From: Aeromonas rivipollensis
GTDB taxonomy: Bacteria > Pseudomonadota > Gammaproteobacteria > Enterobacterales > Aeromonadaceae
Length of the DNA: 52,049 nt
Direction: 5' to 3'
Assembly: GCF_010974825.1 (NCBI RefSeq)
Contig: NZ_JAAILA010000045.1
Coordinates: 1 to 52,049 of the forward strand
Shown here one piece after another: positions 8,619 to 18,524 of this stretch. The translations under genes and the position numbers were made by a program. Every line of letters starts with the position of its first letter. The first letter of the stretch is position 1. The notes beneath the pieces are model-generated. The model was not told where the DNA came from. It saw only the letters and a program-made list of their open reading frames with translations, and did no database searches.

Positions 8619-9178
8619 TACTTGCGCACACCTTCGACGAACAGGTTGATGCTCATCTCATCCGGAATGCCCGGCAGCATGTAGTTCACGCCAAAGTCGC
8701 TGCGCTTGATGGTGGTGGTGGCGTTGAAGCCGCTGCGGTAGCCGCCCCAGGGATCCTTGCCTTCGCCGATGTGGACCATGTCGAAGGCCACGTCCTTGGA
8801 GACGCCGTGCAGGGTCAGGGTGCCCTTGAGCACGCCCTTGTCCTTGGTGCCTTCATAGCCGGAGCTGACGAAGGTCATCTTGGGGTACTGCTTGACGTCC
8901 AGGAAGTCGGGGCTGCGCAGGTGCTTGTCGCGGGCCTCGTGGTTGGAGTCCACGCTGGCGGCGTCGATTTCGAAGCTCGCCTTGGCGGCGGTCGGATTGG
9001 CATCATCCATGCTGAAGGTGCCGCTGAAGGTGTTGAACCGGCCGACCAGCTCGGAGAAGCCGAGGTGGCCCACCTTGAACTGGACTGTGGTGTGAGCCGC
9101 ATCGACATCGTAGTCGGCCGCCATCAGGGGAGCCGCCATAAACAGGCAGGAAGCCAGCAGGGCCTTGGTCATTTTCAT
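8618..9178 (-). CDS. yceI: YceI family periplasmic lipid-binding protein
   Basis: A 186-residue secreted protein. The signal peptide ends with PLMA at residues 17-20, so the mature protein begins ADYDVD. The body shows YceI lipocalin-like features: DAAHTTVQFKVGHLGFS at the start, a DKHLRSPDFLDVKQYP segment, and GTLTLHGVSKDV. E. coli YceI binds polyisoprenoid in a beta-barrel; the ligand here is unknown. In several bacteria YceI genes sit beside a membrane cytochrome b561; here the partner is a coupled multi-pass protein that I cannot call cytochrome b561. A LysR regulator is divergent and may control the pair. Confidence 0.92.
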   Translation of the reverse strand: MKMTKALLASCLFMAAPLMAADYDVDAAHTTVQFKVGHLGFSELVGRFNTFSGTFSMDDANPTAAKASFEIDAASVDSNHEARDKHLRSPDFLDVKQYPKMTFVSSGYEGTKDKGVLKGTLTLHGVSKDVAFDMVHIGEGKDPWGGYRSGFNATTTIKRSDFGVNYMLPGIPDEMSINLFVEGVRK

Positions 9179-9288
9179 TCCGATCGTTCCTTCATTGGGG
9201 GGTTCACATCGATACCCGACATGCTAACCTCCGGGCAGGAATGGATAATCATCGATTTATTAAAATAATTATCAACCGAGAGTGGAAT

Positions 9289-10191
9289 ATGGATCAGATA
9301 GCCGCCATGCGCACCTTCATCAAGGTGGTGGAGTGCCAGAGCTTTACCAAGGCCGCCCATCAGCTCGGCATCTCGGTCGCCATGACCTCCAAGCTGATGC
9401 AGCAGCTCGAGGAGTCATTGTCGACCCGGCTGCTGTCACGCACCACCCGCCAGGTCAACCCCACAGAGGCGGGCCAGTTCTACTACCAGCGCTCCCTGGC
9501 CCTGCTGGCGGAGCTGGAAGAGACCCACAGCCAGCTCACCCACAACAACCAGCAGCCCCAGGGCACCCTCAAGCTCTCGGTGCCCATGGACTTTGGCTAC
9601 CTGCACCTCTCCCCCGCCCTGCCGCTGTTTCGGACGCGGTTTCCCGAGCTCAAGCTGGAGATAGAGTACAGCGACCGGCGGGTGGCCCTGGTGGAGGAGG
9701 GGTTCGATCTGGCGCTGCGGATCGGCAACCTGCCGGACTCCTCCCTGGTGGCCAAGCCGCTGGCCACCATGAAACTGGTGGTGTGCGCCAGCCCCGAATA
9801 CCTGGCCCGCAGGGGCACCCCAAAGACCCCGGAGGATCTCAAGCAGCACGACTGTCTCATCTACACCCTGACCCAGCCGGACTGGGTCTTCAAACGGGAT
9901 GGGGAGCAGCAAAGCGTGCGCCCCCAGGGGCCCCTTCGTGCCAACAACGGGGTGGCCCTGACCCGGGCCGCCTGCGACCACCAGGGCATCATATTGCAGC
10001 CCACCTTCATCGTCGGGGATGCGCTGCGCTCAGGCGCCTTGGTGCCCCTGCTGCCGGAATGGGAGAAGGGACAGGTGGGGCTCTATGCCCTCTATCCGCA
10101 CCGCCGTTTCGTCTCGGCCAAGGTACGTTGTTTCATCGAGTTCGTGCAGGAGCGCTACCTGGCCCCCCACTACTGGGACAGGGAGGTGTGA
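9289..10191 (+). CDS. LysR family transcriptional regulator
   Basis: A 300-residue LysR-type regulator. The N-terminal helix-turn-helix begins MDQIAAMRTFIKVVECQSF and continues KAAHQLGISVAMTSKLMQQLE. The rest is the periplasmic-binding-like effector domain (LKLSVPMDFGYLHL onward). I chose the ATG at 9289 because it gives the standard LysR N-terminus; an in-frame ATG at 9241 adds 16 poorly conserved residues. It is divergent from yceI with about 110 bp between, the usual arrangement for a LysR protein and its target. Effector unknown. Confidence 0.9.
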   Translation: MDQIAAMRTFIKVVECQSFTKAAHQLGISVAMTSKLMQQLEESLSTRLLSRTTRQVNPTEAGQFYYQRSLALLAELEETHSQLTHNNQQPQGTLKLSVPMDFGYLHLSPALPLFRTRFPELKLEIEYSDRRVALVEEGFDLALRIGNLPDSSLVAKPLATMKLVVCASPEYLARRGTPKTPEDLKQHDCLIYTLTQPDWVFKRDGEQQSVRPQGPLRANNGVALTRAACDHQGIILQPTFIVGDALRSGALVPLLPEWEKGQVGLYALYPHRRFVSAKVRCFIEFVQERYLAPHYWDREV

Positions 10192-10192
10192 A

Positions 10193-10606
10193 CTAGCGCG
10201 CTGGGCCGGCCGGCAGTGGCAGCTCGGCCACCAGCAGCAGATCGCGCAAAGTCAGCTGCCAGCGCGGCAGGCGCCGTGCCAGGGTGGCAAGCTGCTCCTC
10301 GCCAAGCGCATAGGGCAGGGTGATGTGCAGGCAGTGGCAATCGAGCATGGCCGCCAGTTGCAGGATCAGCGCGAGGTTGGCCTCGTCCGTCTTGCGCTTG
10401 TTGATGCGCTTGGCGAGCTCCTGGCGAAAGTGAGTCTCGGGATCCTGGGTCATCGCCTGCCAGCCGTAGCCGAACAGCGGGACCAAGGCGCTGACGATGC
10501 CAAGGGCGGTGAGCGGCTGCTTGGGAGGATGGTAGAGGGCATTGAGGTCCAGCAGTATGGGGCTTTGATGGGGCTCACGACTGCCGGATAAAATAGTATT
10601 ACTCAT
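10193..10606 (-). CDS. Hypothetical protein
   Basis: A 137-residue cytoplasmic protein that I do not recognise. It has no signal peptide or membrane segment. The middle carries a basic, helical stretch (FRQELAKRINKRKTDE), and the C-terminal part is Leu-rich and amphipathic. Its stop lies one base from the convergent LysR stop, and its start is divergent from fhs with a 66-bp gap. Base composition resembles its neighbours, which supports a real gene. Confidence 0.6.
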   Translation of the reverse strand: MSNTILSGSREPHQSPILLDLNALYHPPKQPLTALGIVSALVPLFGYGWQAMTQDPETHFRQELAKRINKRKTDEANLALILQLAAMLDCHCLHITLPYALGEEQLATLARRLPRWQLTLRDLLLVAELPLPAGPAR

Positions 10607-10672
10607 TGGATAACCTTATTGATTCCTCTAGACTTCGCCGCATCTTTGACCTGACATGCCAACGAGGTGCTG

Positions 10673-12403
10673 ATGCTAAGCGATATCGAGATCTCCCGCC
10701 AGTCCCCCCGTCTCTCCATTCAGGCGCTGGCCGAACGCCTCGCCATCCCGTCCCACCAGCTCAGCCCCCAGGGCCACCACAAGGGCAAACTCAGTCTCGA
10801 ACTGCTCAAGTCCCGGCCCGGGCAGGCAGGTCAGCTGGTGCTGGTAAGCGCCATCACCCCCACTCCCCTTGGCGAGGGCAAGACGGTCACCACCCTGGGC
10901 CTCTCCATGGGCCTCAATCACATAGGCCGGCCCAGCATAGCCACCATACGCCAGCCGAGCCTCGGGCCGGTGTTCGGGGTCAAGGGGGGCGCCGCCGGGG
11001 GCGGACATGCGCAGGTGGTGCCCATGGAGGAGATGAACCTGCACCTCACCGGGGACTTTCACGCCCTGAGCGCCGCCCACAACCTGGCGGCGGCGGCCCT
11101 GGATGCCCGCCTGTTCCACGAGCAGAAACTGGGCGACCAGTTCAGCGCCAGGACCGGCCTCTCGCGCCTCGAGATAGACCCGGCCAACATCCTCTGGCCG
11201 CGCACCCTGGACATAAACGACCGCGCCCTGCGCCATCTCACCCTAGGCCAGGGCGGCCCCGCCGATGGGGTGGAGCGCCCCGATCGCTTCGTCATCACCG
11301 CCGCCTCCGAGCTGATGGCCATTCTGGCGCTGGCCAGCGATCTGAAAGACTTGCGCGCGCGCATAGGCCGCATCCAGCTGGCGCTGGACATCCACGGCAG
11401 CCCCATCACCACCGAGCAGCTGGAGGTGGCGGGGGCCATGACGGTGCTGCTCAAAGACGCCCTGCAACCGACCCTGATGCAGACCACGGAGCAGACCCCG
11501 GTGCTGGTGCACGCCGGCCCCTTCGCCAACATCGCCCACGGCAACTCCTCCGTCATCGCCGATCGCATCGCCCTGGGCCTCACCGACTATGTGGTGACCG
11601 AGGCGGGCTTTGGCTCCGACATGGGGCTGGAGAAGTTCTTCAACATCAAGAGCCGCCAGTCCGGCATCACCCCCGCCTGCGTGGTGCTGGTGGCCACGGT
11701 GCGCGGCCTCAAGGCCAACAGCGGCCTGCTCGACATTCGCCCGGGCCAGCCGCTGCCGGCGAGCCTCCAGGGGGAAGACCTGCCCACCCTCAAGCAGGGC
11801 TGCGCCAACCTCGCCTGGCATATCCGCAACGCCCGCCGCTATGGGGTGCCCGTGGTGGTTGCCATCAACCGCTTCCCGAGCGACAGCCAGGCCGAGCTGG
11901 ATCTGCTGGCCCGCGAGGCGCTGGCCGCCGGTGCCTGTGACGCCGCCATCTCCCACGCCTTCACCGAGGGGGGCGCGGGCGCCAGCGAGCTGGCCCGGGC
12001 CGTGGTCGCCGCCTGTGCGCTGCCAAGGGACGTCAAGCTGCTCTACCCAGACGAGATGAGCCTCGGCGCCAAGCTCGCCACCCTGGTGGAGTGCGGCTAC
12101 GGCGGGCGCGGGGTGCGGCTCTCGGACAAGGCGCGCCAGCAGTTGGCCCGGCTCTCGGCCGAGGGCTGGGATCACCTGCCCATCTGCGTGGCCAAGACGC
12201 CGCTCTCCATCAGCCATGATCCGGCCATCAAGGGAGTACCGACGGACTTCGAGGTGCCCATCGAGGAGGTGAAGCTCTGCGCCGGCGCCGGTTTCGTCTA
12301 TGCCCTGGCGGGCCCCATCATGACAATGCCTGGCCTTGGCAGTCTGCCGGCCTATCGCCATATCGACATCGATGACGACGGCGAGATCATTGGACTGAGC
12401 TAA
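10673..12403 (+). CDS. fhs: Formate-tetrahydrofolate ligase
   Basis: Fhs makes 10-formyl-tetrahydrofolate from formate, THF and ATP in one-carbon metabolism. The 576 residues match the family (about 555-580). The P-loop [13 protein letters not shown] is near residue 65, then [19 protein letters not shown] and the LTGDFHA segment. The C-terminus has KTPLSIS and the [10 protein letters not shown] motif. ATG 10673 has GAGG 5 nt upstream; a GTG six bases earlier overlaps that site and is less likely. The last 16 codons are repeated twice downstream of the stop. Confidence 0.96.
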   Translation: MLSDIEISRQSPRLSIQALAERLAIPSHQLSPQGHHKGKLSLELLKSRPGQAGQLVLVSAITPTPLGEGKTVTTLGLSMGLNHIGRPSIATIRQPSLGPVFGVKGGAAGGGHAQVVPMEEMNLHLTGDFHALSAAHNLAAAALDARLFHEQKLGDQFSARTGLSRLEIDPANILWPRTLDINDRALRHLTLGQGGPADGVERPDRFVITAASELMAILALASDLKDLRARIGRIQLALDIHGSPITTEQLEVAGAMTVLLKDALQPTLMQTTEQTPVLVHAGPFANIAHGNSSVIADRIALGLTDYVVTEAGFGSDMGLEKFFNIKSRQSGITPACVVLVATVRGLKANSGLLDIRPGQPLPASLQGEDLPTLKQGCANLAWHIRNARRYGVPVVVAINRFPSDSQAELDLLAREALAAGACDAAISHAFTEGGAGASELARAVVAACALPRDVKLLYPDEMSLGAKLATLVECGYGGRGVRLSDKARQQLARLSAEGWDHLPICVAKTPLSISHDPAIKGVPTDFEVPIEEVKLCAGAGFVYALAGPIMTMPGLGSLPAYRHIDIDDDGEIIGLS

Positions 12404-12559
12404 GGACCCTGTTGGCAGCCTGCCTTCCCTGAGCGCCATATCGATATCGACAACGACGGCGAGATAGTGGGCCTGAGCTGATAACCGCACCGGCGGCCTA
12501 CCCTCCCCAACCGCCATATCGGCATCGACGACGACGGCGAGATAGTGGGCCTGAGCTGA
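12404..12559 (+). repeat. Two extra 78-bp copies of the fhs 3' end
   Basis: The last 48 nt of fhs (12356-12403) recur at 12434-12481 and 12512-12559, an exact 78-bp period, so the three copies share one frame. All three encode a version of [11 protein letters not shown](I/V)GLS followed by a stop: TAA in fhs, TGA in both copies. Several differences are synonymous or conservative. Part of the upstream sequence (TTGGCAG..CTGCC) is also shared between copies 1 and 2. The copies lie between the fhs stop and the shared terminator, so they are probably in the fhs mRNA as 3' UTR. Confidence 0.9.
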
Positions 12560-12599
12560 CGGCGACATAGTCAGCCCCAAGCAATACGCCAGAAACAAC

Positions 12600-12625
12600 A
12601 AGGCCCCACCGATTGGCGGGGCCTT
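12600..12625 (-). terminator. Intrinsic terminator of the MCP gene, shared with fhs
   Basis: An 11-bp stem with one A-C mismatch (AAGGCCCCACC / GGCGGGGCCTT) and a GATT loop. The minus strand continues TTGTTGTTT. It lies between the convergent fhs repeats and the chemoreceptor gene and may act in both directions. Confidence 0.8.
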
Positions 12626-12646
12626 CTGCTATCCGTGGGTCAAGGC

Positions 12647-14296
12647 TTAGAGGGTGAAGCGCTGGGTCATATGGTGCAGGTTGTTGGCCAGCTTGCTCAA
12701 CTCGACACAGGCCTGGGCGGTCTGCTGCGCCCCCTGGGCGTTCTCGTCGGCGGCATTGTGGATGTTCACTATGCTGCGGTTGAGCTCCTCGGTCACCGCG
12801 TTCTGCTCTTCGGTGGCGGTGGCGATCAGGGTGTTCATGTCGCTGATCTGGGTGACGGCGCCGTTGATGCTGTCGATGCTGCCCCCCGCTTCCCGTGCCA
12901 GTCCGACGCTCTCCTGCATCTGCTGACGGCTCAGTTGCATGGCGTTGCCCGCTTCGGCGGTGCGCTCCTGCAGCAGCGCTATCATCTTGCTGATCTCGGC
13001 GGTGGAGGCTTGGGTACGCTGGGCCAGGGAGCGCACTTCGTCCGCGACGACCGCAAAACCACGCCCCTGCTCGCCGGCCCGGGCCGCCTCTATGGCCGCG
13101 TTGAGTGCCAGCAGGTTGGTCTGCTCAGCGATGCCGCGAATGACATCCAGCACCATGCTGATGCTGGCACTGTCCGCTTCCAGCTGCGACACCACAGTGC
13201 CCGCCTGCTCTATCTGCTGGGACACCTGCTCTATGCTGCCGATGGCGCTGCGCACCACCTGATTGCCCTGGGTCGAGGTGCGGGAGGCCTCCTTGGCCGC
13301 GCTCATGGCATCCGTGGTGTTGCGGGCCACCTCATTGACGGTGGACTGCATCTCGTTCATGGCGGTGGCCACCTGGGAGACCTCGCTCTGCTGGCTGGCC
13401 ATGCCCTTGGCGGACTGCTCGGAGATGGCGCTCACCTCCTCCACAGCGCTGCTGAGCTGGCTCACCGAGCCGGCTATCTCGCTCACCAGGTCCGCCAGCG
13501 CCCCCTGCATGCGGTCGATGGCCGAACCGAGCTGACCCAGCTCGTCGCGGTTGAAGCGACTGCCACGGATCCACTCCTGCAGCTCCCCCTTGCCGAGATC
13601 GCCACCCGCGATGCGCTGGGCCTGACGGGCCAGCATGATGAGCGGGTCGCGGATCTGGCGGGTCAGCACCACAGAGAGCGCGATCACCAGCGCCAGACCG
13701 ACCAGCAGGGCCAGGGTGACGCTCAGCTTGGCAGAGTCATACGCACCCACCACTACCTTGCGGGAGGCGTCGGCATAGCCATGGTTGATGCGTACCAGAT
13801 CGCCAACCGACTTGGCCAGGTTGGTGTAGAGGGTGATCCCCTCCCCCATGAAGAGGTGCTGGGCCTCGGTCATCTGCCCTGAGTCCTGCATCTGCCTGAT
13901 GCGCTGGTGCAGGCCGAGGTATTTCTCCCAGTCCGCCTTGACGATGTCGAAGGTGCGGCGCTCCTCCACATCCTCCGCCCAGATGGTGGCATCGTGGGCC
14001 GCTATCTGCTGCCCGGCCTCCCTCAGGCTCTTCTCGCTCTCATTGCGGTAATGGGCCTGCTGCTGGGGATCGTCCGCCACCAGAAAGACATCCAGCTCAT
14101 AGCGGCGCACCGCATTGATGGTTTCCCCCAGGGTGCTGGTGCGCACCACGGCGGGCAGTATGCTGTCGGTGAACCCGGTGGCGGCCCGGTTCATGGTGCT
14201 GAATTCAAACAGTGAAAAACCGCCGATAAAGGCCATCATCAGGCCGAGTACGGCAAAGCCGGCGGTGAGTTTCTTGCCTATCGTCATGGTGTTCAT
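12647..14296 (-). CDS. Methyl-accepting chemotaxis protein
   Basis: A 549-residue transmembrane chemoreceptor. A first membrane segment is at about 10-32. A periplasmic four-helix-bundle sensor of about 160 residues follows, then a second segment near 195-215, a HAMP linker, and the signalling domain. The tip hairpin that contacts CheA/CheW is clear ([21 protein letters not shown]). Ligand cannot be read from the sequence. ATG 14296 has AGGA 6 nt upstream and begins [14 protein letters not shown], normal for this class. A FliA-type promoter lies about 165 bp upstream, as expected for a flagellar-regulon receptor. Confidence 0.94.
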   Translation of the reverse strand: MNTMTIGKKLTAGFAVLGLMMAFIGGFSLFEFSTMNRAATGFTDSILPAVVRTSTLGETINAVRRYELDVFLVADDPQQQAHYRNESEKSLREAGQQIAAHDATIWAEDVEERRTFDIVKADWEKYLGLHQRIRQMQDSGQMTEAQHLFMGEGITLYTNLAKSVGDLVRINHGYADASRKVVVGAYDSAKLSVTLALLVGLALVIALSVVLTRQIRDPLIMLARQAQRIAGGDLGKGELQEWIRGSRFNRDELGQLGSAIDRMQGALADLVSEIAGSVSQLSSAVEEVSAISEQSAKGMASQQSEVSQVATAMNEMQSTVNEVARNTTDAMSAAKEASRTSTQGNQVVRSAIGSIEQVSQQIEQAGTVVSQLEADSASISMVLDVIRGIAEQTNLLALNAAIEAARAGEQGRGFAVVADEVRSLAQRTQASTAEISKMIALLQERTAEAGNAMQLSRQQMQESVGLAREAGGSIDSINGAVTQISDMNTLIATATEEQNAVTEELNRSIVNIHNAADENAQGAQQTAQACVELSKLANNLHHMTQRFTL

Positions 14297-14462
14297 GGCA
14301 TGTCCTGCATATGGGTCATCAAGTGGCATTCGTCGGCGCCGGCCCTTCGAGGCGCGAGCACGCTAGCTGCCATCCATAGCAGTCATTCAAATCTCATCCG
14401 TATAGACACGGACGAGGGGGCCAAACGGGTGTCAAACAGACCATCTCGTGGCACGGTGAGCT

Positions 14463-14489
14463 GTATCGGCGCACGCGGGCATCCCTTTA
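14463..14489 (-). promoter_or_regulatory. Sigma-28 (FliA) promoter for the MCP gene
   Basis: On the minus strand TAAA (14489-14486) is followed by exactly 15 nt and GCCGATAC (14470-14463). The known FliA consensus is TAAA-N15-GCCGATAA, so only the last base differs. It faces the chemoreceptor and lies between the folE terminator and the MCP start. Confidence 0.78.
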
Positions 14490-14551
14490 GGATTTTTTCA
14501 GAAAATAAACCGGGGTGGGCAGACGGGAGGGAAGAGGAGGAAGAAGAAGTC

Positions 14552-14576
14552 GGGGCATGTCGGTGGGACATGCCCC
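14552..14576 (-). terminator. Intrinsic terminator of folE
   Basis: A 10-bp stem (GGGGCATGTC / GACATGCCCC) with a 5-nt loop, followed on the minus strand by GACTTCTTCTTCC. It lies 7 bp past the folE stop. Confidence 0.8.
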
Positions 14577-14583
14577 AGGGTGA

Positions 14584-15240
14584 CTAGCCTTTCAGGCCAC
14601 CGAGAAACTCGGCACGGGTGTCTGGCTGGGTCTTGAAGACGCCGCCGAGGGAGGTGGTGGTGGTATAGGAGGTCGAATCCATCACCCCACGGGCCTTCAC
14701 GCAGAAGTGGGTCGCCTTGATGCTGATGGCCACGTCCCTGGTGCCGAGCAGGGTCTGCAGCGCCAGCAGTATCTGCTGGGTGAGCCGCTCCTGCACCTGG
14801 GGACGGCGGGCGAAGAACTGCACTATGCGGTTGATCTTCGACAGCCCGATCACCTTGCCACGGGGGATGTAGGCCACGTGGGCCAGCCCGTCTATGGTGA
14901 CGAAGTGGTGCTCACAGGTGCTGGTGAGACTGATGTCCCGCACCATGATCATCTCGTCCACCTTCATCTTGTTCTCGATCACCGTCACCTTGGGGAAGGT
15001 GGCGTAGTCGAGGCCAGAGAAGATCTCGTTCACGTACATCTTGGCGATGCGGTGCGGCGTCTCGGCCAGACTGTCATCGGCCAGATCCAGCCCAAGCGTC
15101 TCCATGATGGCGCGCATATGGCCTTCGATGTTTTCCTTCTTCTGCTGGCCGTTCAACCCATTGGCCACCAGTGGTGTCTCCAGGCCCTCGGCCTCGAGCG
15201 CTGCCCTGACCAACAGGGCTTCCTGGCTAAAGCTCGTCAT
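14584..15240 (-). CDS. folE: GTP cyclohydrolase I
   Basis: FolE converts GTP to dihydroneopterin triphosphate, the entry to folate synthesis. The 218 residues match the E. coli-type enzyme (222). Zinc and active-site motifs are visible: [15 protein letters not shown] (Cys and His ligands), [13 protein letters not shown], and [12 protein letters not shown] with the second Cys. The C-terminal EFLGGL segment is typical. The ATG at 15240 follows AGAGAAACAAG, a moderate ribosome site. It is divergent from moeA. Confidence 0.96.
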   Translation of the reverse strand: MTSFSQEALLVRAALEAEGLETPLVANGLNGQQKKENIEGHMRAIMETLGLDLADDSLAETPHRIAKMYVNEIFSGLDYATFPKVTVIENKMKVDEMIMVRDISLTSTCEHHFVTIDGLAHVAYIPRGKVIGLSKINRIVQFFARRPQVQERLTQQILLALQTLLGTRDVAISIKATHFCVKARGVMDSTSYTTTTSLGGVFKTQPDTRAEFLGGLKG

Positions 15241-15411
15241 CTTGTTTCTCTCCCACGCTCAGGGACTGTGCTGGCCATCGACGTGGTGCCGTGGCGCAAT
15301 GTTACAGGGCGATTATTGTCATAATTCAAACTAACTCAAGCCCGCTACCCGACTTTATGCCAAACCGCCCCGTTTTACCCTCTCCCCCCCTCCCCGTTCG
15401 GGGGGGCGCTG

Positions 15412-15606
15412 GGCAGACGGTCCGGCCCCTCGCTGGCCGGTGCACGGCCGCTGGTGCCAGGGGCGGCGTCTGCCGGGCCACACGCCACCCACAAGGAGGT
15501 AATTCAAGGGAATGACCGCCCCTCTCATCACGGCAAAACCGGCTTTATCCCCCCTTCCTGCGCGATCCGCCTGCCCATACGGGCGGATTTTTGGGATAAT
15601 CCGCCC
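15412..15606 (+). promoter_or_regulatory. Structured leader / candidate attenuator of moeA
   Basis: First there is a nested stem: GGCAGACG/CGTCTGCC (15412-15419 with 15467-15474), GCCCCT/AGGGGC (15425-15430 with 15459-15464) and GGCCG/CGGCC (15435-15439 with 15445-15449). Next comes a perfect AAGGAGG (15494-15500) and an ATG at 15512 in frame with moeA. Then an intrinsic terminator ATCCGCC/GGCGGAT with five T (15565-15592) precedes moeA. The terminator's right arm can instead pair in a 9-bp hairpin GGGCGGATT/AATCCGCCC (15581-15606). Two exclusive hairpins ahead of the start are typical of an attenuator or riboswitch. It does not match the Moco-riboswitch motifs I know. Confidence 0.5.
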
Positions 15607-15631
15607 CCTATACACCAGAGAGGTCATGATG

Positions 15632-16858
15632 ATGGGATTCGATACCGGTGCACTCCTCCCCTTGGACAAGGCCCTGCAAGGGATGCTGGAACAACTCAGC
15701 TGCCGCTGCGAGACGGAGCAGTTGCCGCTGCCCCAGGCGCTGGATCGGATACTGGCCGAGGAGATAAGCTCCCCCCTGTCAGTGCCCCCCTTCGACAACG
15801 CCGCCATGGACGGCTATGCCCTGCGCCTTGCCGATCTCGCCGCCGGCGCCCCGCTCCCCGTGGCGGGCAAGGCCTTCGCCGGTCAGCCCTATGAGGGCGA
15901 ATGGCCGGCAGGTCACTGCATCCGCATCATGACCGGTGCCCCTGTGCCGGCGGGCACGGAGGCGGTGGTGATGCAGGAAGAAACGCAGGAGGGCGCCAAC
16001 GGGATCACTTTTCTGACCACCCCCTTCCTTGGCCAGAACATCCGCCGCCGCGGCGAGGACCTGGCCGAAGGGTCTCGGGTGCTGGCCAGCGGCCTGCGCC
16101 TCAGCCCCCGGGAGCTGCCGCTGCTGGCATCGCTCGGCATCGCCACTGTGACGGTGCGCCGCCCCCTCAAGGTCGCCATCTTCAGCACGGGGGACGAGCT
16201 CAAACCCCTGGGAACCCCCCTCGCCCACGGCGACATCTATGACTCCAACCGTTACGCAGTCAAGGCCATGCTGACCCGCATGGGCATAGAGTGCCTGGAT
16301 CTTGGCATCATCCCCGACGACCCCGCTCAGCTGCGCGCCGCCTTCATCCAGGCCGACCGCGAGGCCGATGCCCTGATCACCACGGGGGGCGTCTCGGTCG
16401 GGGAGGCAGACTTCACCAAGCAGTTGCTGGAGGAGCTTGGCGAAATCGGCTTCTGGAAGCTCGCCATCAAGCCGGGCAAGCCCTTTGCCTTCGGCCGCCT
16501 GCCGAACGCCTGGTTCTTCGGCCTGCCGGGCAACCCTGTCTCCGCCATGGTCACCTTCGATCAGCTGGTGCAACCGGCGCTGGCCAAACTGGCCGGCCAC
16601 CACTTCGCGCGCCCCCTGCCGTTGCAGGCCATGGCTGCCGAGCCCCTCAAGAAGGCGCCGGGGCGCCTGGACTTCCAGCGCGGCATCCTGAGCCTTGGCC
16701 CGAACGGCCTGGAGGTGCGCAGCACCGGCTCCCAGGACTCCGGCGTCTTCAGCTCCCTCTCCCGGGCCAACTGCTACATAGTCCTCGAGCAGGCGCGGGG
16801 CAAGGTGGCCGCCGGTGAGACGGTGACCGTCGAGCCCTTCTCGGGGCTGCTGCTGTGA
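15632..16858 (+). CDS. moeA: Molybdopterin molybdenumtransferase MoeA
   Basis: MoeA inserts molybdate into adenylylated molybdopterin to give Moco. The 408 residues fit E. coli MoeA (411). Recognisable motifs are [32 protein letters not shown], the MogA-like [13 protein letters not shown] and the [12 protein letters not shown] segment. The reading frame is open upstream to 15512. Three consecutive ATGs stand at 15626, 15629 and 15632 behind GAGAGG. The third aligns best with E. coli ([15 protein letters not shown]) and is spaced 8 nt. The stop overlaps the GTG of moeB by four bases, as in an moeAB operon. Confidence 0.95.
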   Translation: MGFDTGALLPLDKALQGMLEQLSCRCETEQLPLPQALDRILAEEISSPLSVPPFDNAAMDGYALRLADLAAGAPLPVAGKAFAGQPYEGEWPAGHCIRIMTGAPVPAGTEAVVMQEETQEGANGITFLTTPFLGQNIRRRGEDLAEGSRVLASGLRLSPRELPLLASLGIATVTVRRPLKVAIFSTGDELKPLGTPLAHGDIYDSNRYAVKAMLTRMGIECLDLGIIPDDPAQLRAAFIQADREADALITTGGVSVGEADFTKQLLEELGEIGFWKLAIKPGKPFAFGRLPNAWFFGLPGNPVSAMVTFDQLVQPALAKLAGHHFARPLPLQAMAAEPLKKAPGRLDFQRGILSLGPNGLEVRSTGSQDSGVFSSLSRANCYIVLEQARGKVAAGETVTVEPFSGLLL

Positions 16859-17610
16859 GCGAGATCCTGAGCGATGCCGAGCTCCTTCGCTACAACCGCC
16901 AGATAGTGCTCAAGTCTTTCGATTTCGAGGGGCAGGAGGCGCTCAAGCAGGCGCGGGTGCTGGTGATAGGCGCCGGGGGCCTGGGCTGCGCCGCCAGCCA
17001 GTACCTGGCGGTGGCCGGGGTCGGCCACCTCACCCTGGTCGATTTCGATCGGGTGGAGCTCTCCAATTTGCAGCGCCAGGTACTGCACACCGACGAGCGC
17101 ATCGGCATGTACAAGGTGGACTCCGCCGCCCTGGCGCTGCGGGCCCTCAATCCCTGGCTCGAGGTGGAGACTCACGCCCTCCTCGCAGACGAGGCGCTGC
17201 TCGATGCACTGCTGCCCAGCCACCAGCTGGTGCTCGACTGCACCGACAACGTTGCCATCCGCAACCTGCTCAACCAGCGCGCCCGCCAGCATAGGGTGCC
17301 CCTGGTGTCCGGTGCCGCCATCCGGCTGGAGGGGCAGCTGTGCAGCTTCACCTGGCAGGCGGACGAGCCCTGCTACGCCTGCCTGAGCGCCCTGTTTGGC
17401 GAGCAGTCCCTGACCTGTGTCGAGGCCGGGGTGCTGGCCCCCGTGGTGGGACTGGTGGGCAGCCTGCAGGCGCTGGAAGCCATCAAGCTGCTGGCGGGCA
17501 TGGGCAAAAGCCACAGCGGCCGCCTGCTGATGATAGACGGCCTGGGTGGCAGCTTTCGCGAGATGAAGCTGCCCAAGCGCCCGGATTGTCCGGTCTGCTC
17601 CCAGCCCTGA
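16855..17610 (+). CDS. moeB: Molybdopterin-synthase adenylyltransferase MoeB
   Basis: MoeB is an E1-like enzyme. It adenylates the C-terminal Gly of MoaD so that sulfur can be loaded as a thiocarboxylate. The ATP-binding GAGGLG is at 39-44, with [13 protein letters not shown] after it. DCTDN, the conserved LTCVEAGV cysteine and the zinc pairs CYAC and CPVC are all present in 251 residues. The GTG start lies inside the moeA stop (GTGA), which implies coupling. Its partner MoaD is encoded about 5 kb away, with a C-terminal GG. Confidence 0.95.
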   Translation: MSEILSDAELLRYNRQIVLKSFDFEGQEALKQARVLVIGAGGLGCAASQYLAVAGVGHLTLVDFDRVELSNLQRQVLHTDERIGMYKVDSAALALRALNPWLEVETHALLADEALLDALLPSHQLVLDCTDNVAIRNLLNQRARQHRVPLVSGAAIRLEGQLCSFTWQADEPCYACLSALFGEQSLTCVEAGVLAPVVGLVGSLQALEAIKLLAGMGKSHSGRLLMIDGLGGSFREMKLPKRPDCPVCSQP

Positions 17611-17631
17611 GTGGCAAAACGCACCCACCAA

Positions 17632-17657
17632 AAAGCCGAACCCAAGGGTTCGGCTTT
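17632..17657. terminator. Bidirectional terminator between moeB and the hydrolase gene
   Basis: The perfect inverted repeat AAAGCCGAACCC / GGGTTCGGCTTT is separated by AA, so the effective loop is CAAG. It has T residues on the plus strand and A-rich sequence on the other side. It separates convergent genes. Confidence 0.88.
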
Positions 17658-17674
17658 GTTGTGCCCATGCAGGC

Positions 17675-18436
17675 TCAGTGAGTCGCCAGGATCCGTTGCA
17701 ACAGATGATTGAACCCGGCGGGATCTTCCGCGGGCCAGGCGTGATGGCCCTCCGGGGTATGGATGCTGGCGTTGGGCAGGGAGGCGAACTGCTCCACCCG
17801 TTTGGCGAGCGGCAGGTAGTCGTGACTGGTGGAGATGATGGCCACCGGCTGCCAAAGGCTACCGAGCCGGGCGCGCACCGACCAGCCGGGCAACGCCTCC
17901 AGCAGCGCACGATAAGTCTTTTTCTTGTTGCTGCGCACGAAGCGCAGCCGGAAGGTGTGGCGCACCGGGGCGAGCTCGGGACCGGGGAAGAGCTCGCGCC
18001 CCAGCCACCAGGCCAGCGGCCGCATGCCGAACCAGCGCAGCCACTTGAGGCGCATGGCATGGCGCTCCTGCTCTTTCGGCGTCTCCAGCAGAAACTCGCT
18101 GAAGCCGTTGACCAGCACCAGCCCCCGCACCTTGTGGGGCAGTCGCAGCGCCAGCTCCAGCGCCACCATGGCCCCGAGCGAGAGCCCCACCACCCAGGCG
18201 GGTTCCGGCTGCTCCCCGAGCCAGCGGGCCACGTCCGCCGCCAGGGTGGTCACATCGAAGGGGCCCTCCTGCATGCTCTGGCCGTGGCCGCGCAGATCCA
18301 GCGCCACCACCCGGTAGTGCTGGGAGAAGTGCTCGATCTGGGCCTGCCAGTCGAGGCTGGAGGAGCCAAGGCCGTGCAGCAACAGCAGCAAGGGGCCCTC
18401 CCCCGCGCTGCGCAAGGCCAATCCATGGGATTTCAT
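17675..18436 (-). CDS. Alpha/beta hydrolase
   Basis: A 253-residue alpha/beta-hydrolase-fold protein. LLLLHGLGSSSLDW near residue 20 is the oxyanion region, VVALDLRGHGQS follows, and the nucleophile elbow is VGLSLGAM (Ser). STSHDYLP probably holds the acidic residue and EGHHAWPAEDP the catalytic His. Substrate unknown. I chose ATG 18436 because it places the HG motif at the family's usual distance. A GTG at 18487 with AAGG upstream is a real alternative that adds 17 residues. It lies between moeB and modC without obvious functional link to either. Confidence 0.85.
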   Translation of the reverse strand: MKSHGLALRSAGEGPLLLLLHGLGSSSLDWQAQIEHFSQHYRVVALDLRGHGQSMQEGPFDVTTLAADVARWLGEQPEPAWVVGLSLGAMVALELALRLPHKVRGLVLVNGFSEFLLETPKEQERHAMRLKWLRWFGMRPLAWWLGRELFPGPELAPVRHTFRLRFVRSNKKKTYRALLEALPGWSVRARLGSLWQPVAIISTSHDYLPLAKRVEQFASLPNASIHTPEGHHAWPAEDPAGFNHLLQRILATH

Positions 18437-18524
18437 TACCTGGTTGCGACGCACCCGTGCTCTCCCTCTCGACTCGATAGCGGCCACCGACGGCCTTGCT
18501 GCCCATGCTGTGGCGACACGCCCC

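Noticed and set aside
15512..15631. ATG at 15512 as the main moeA start
   Set aside because: It would add 40 residues absent from E. coli MoeA and translates through a terminator hairpin. Its ribosome site is 11 nt away. Kept only as a possible alternative in the leader finding.
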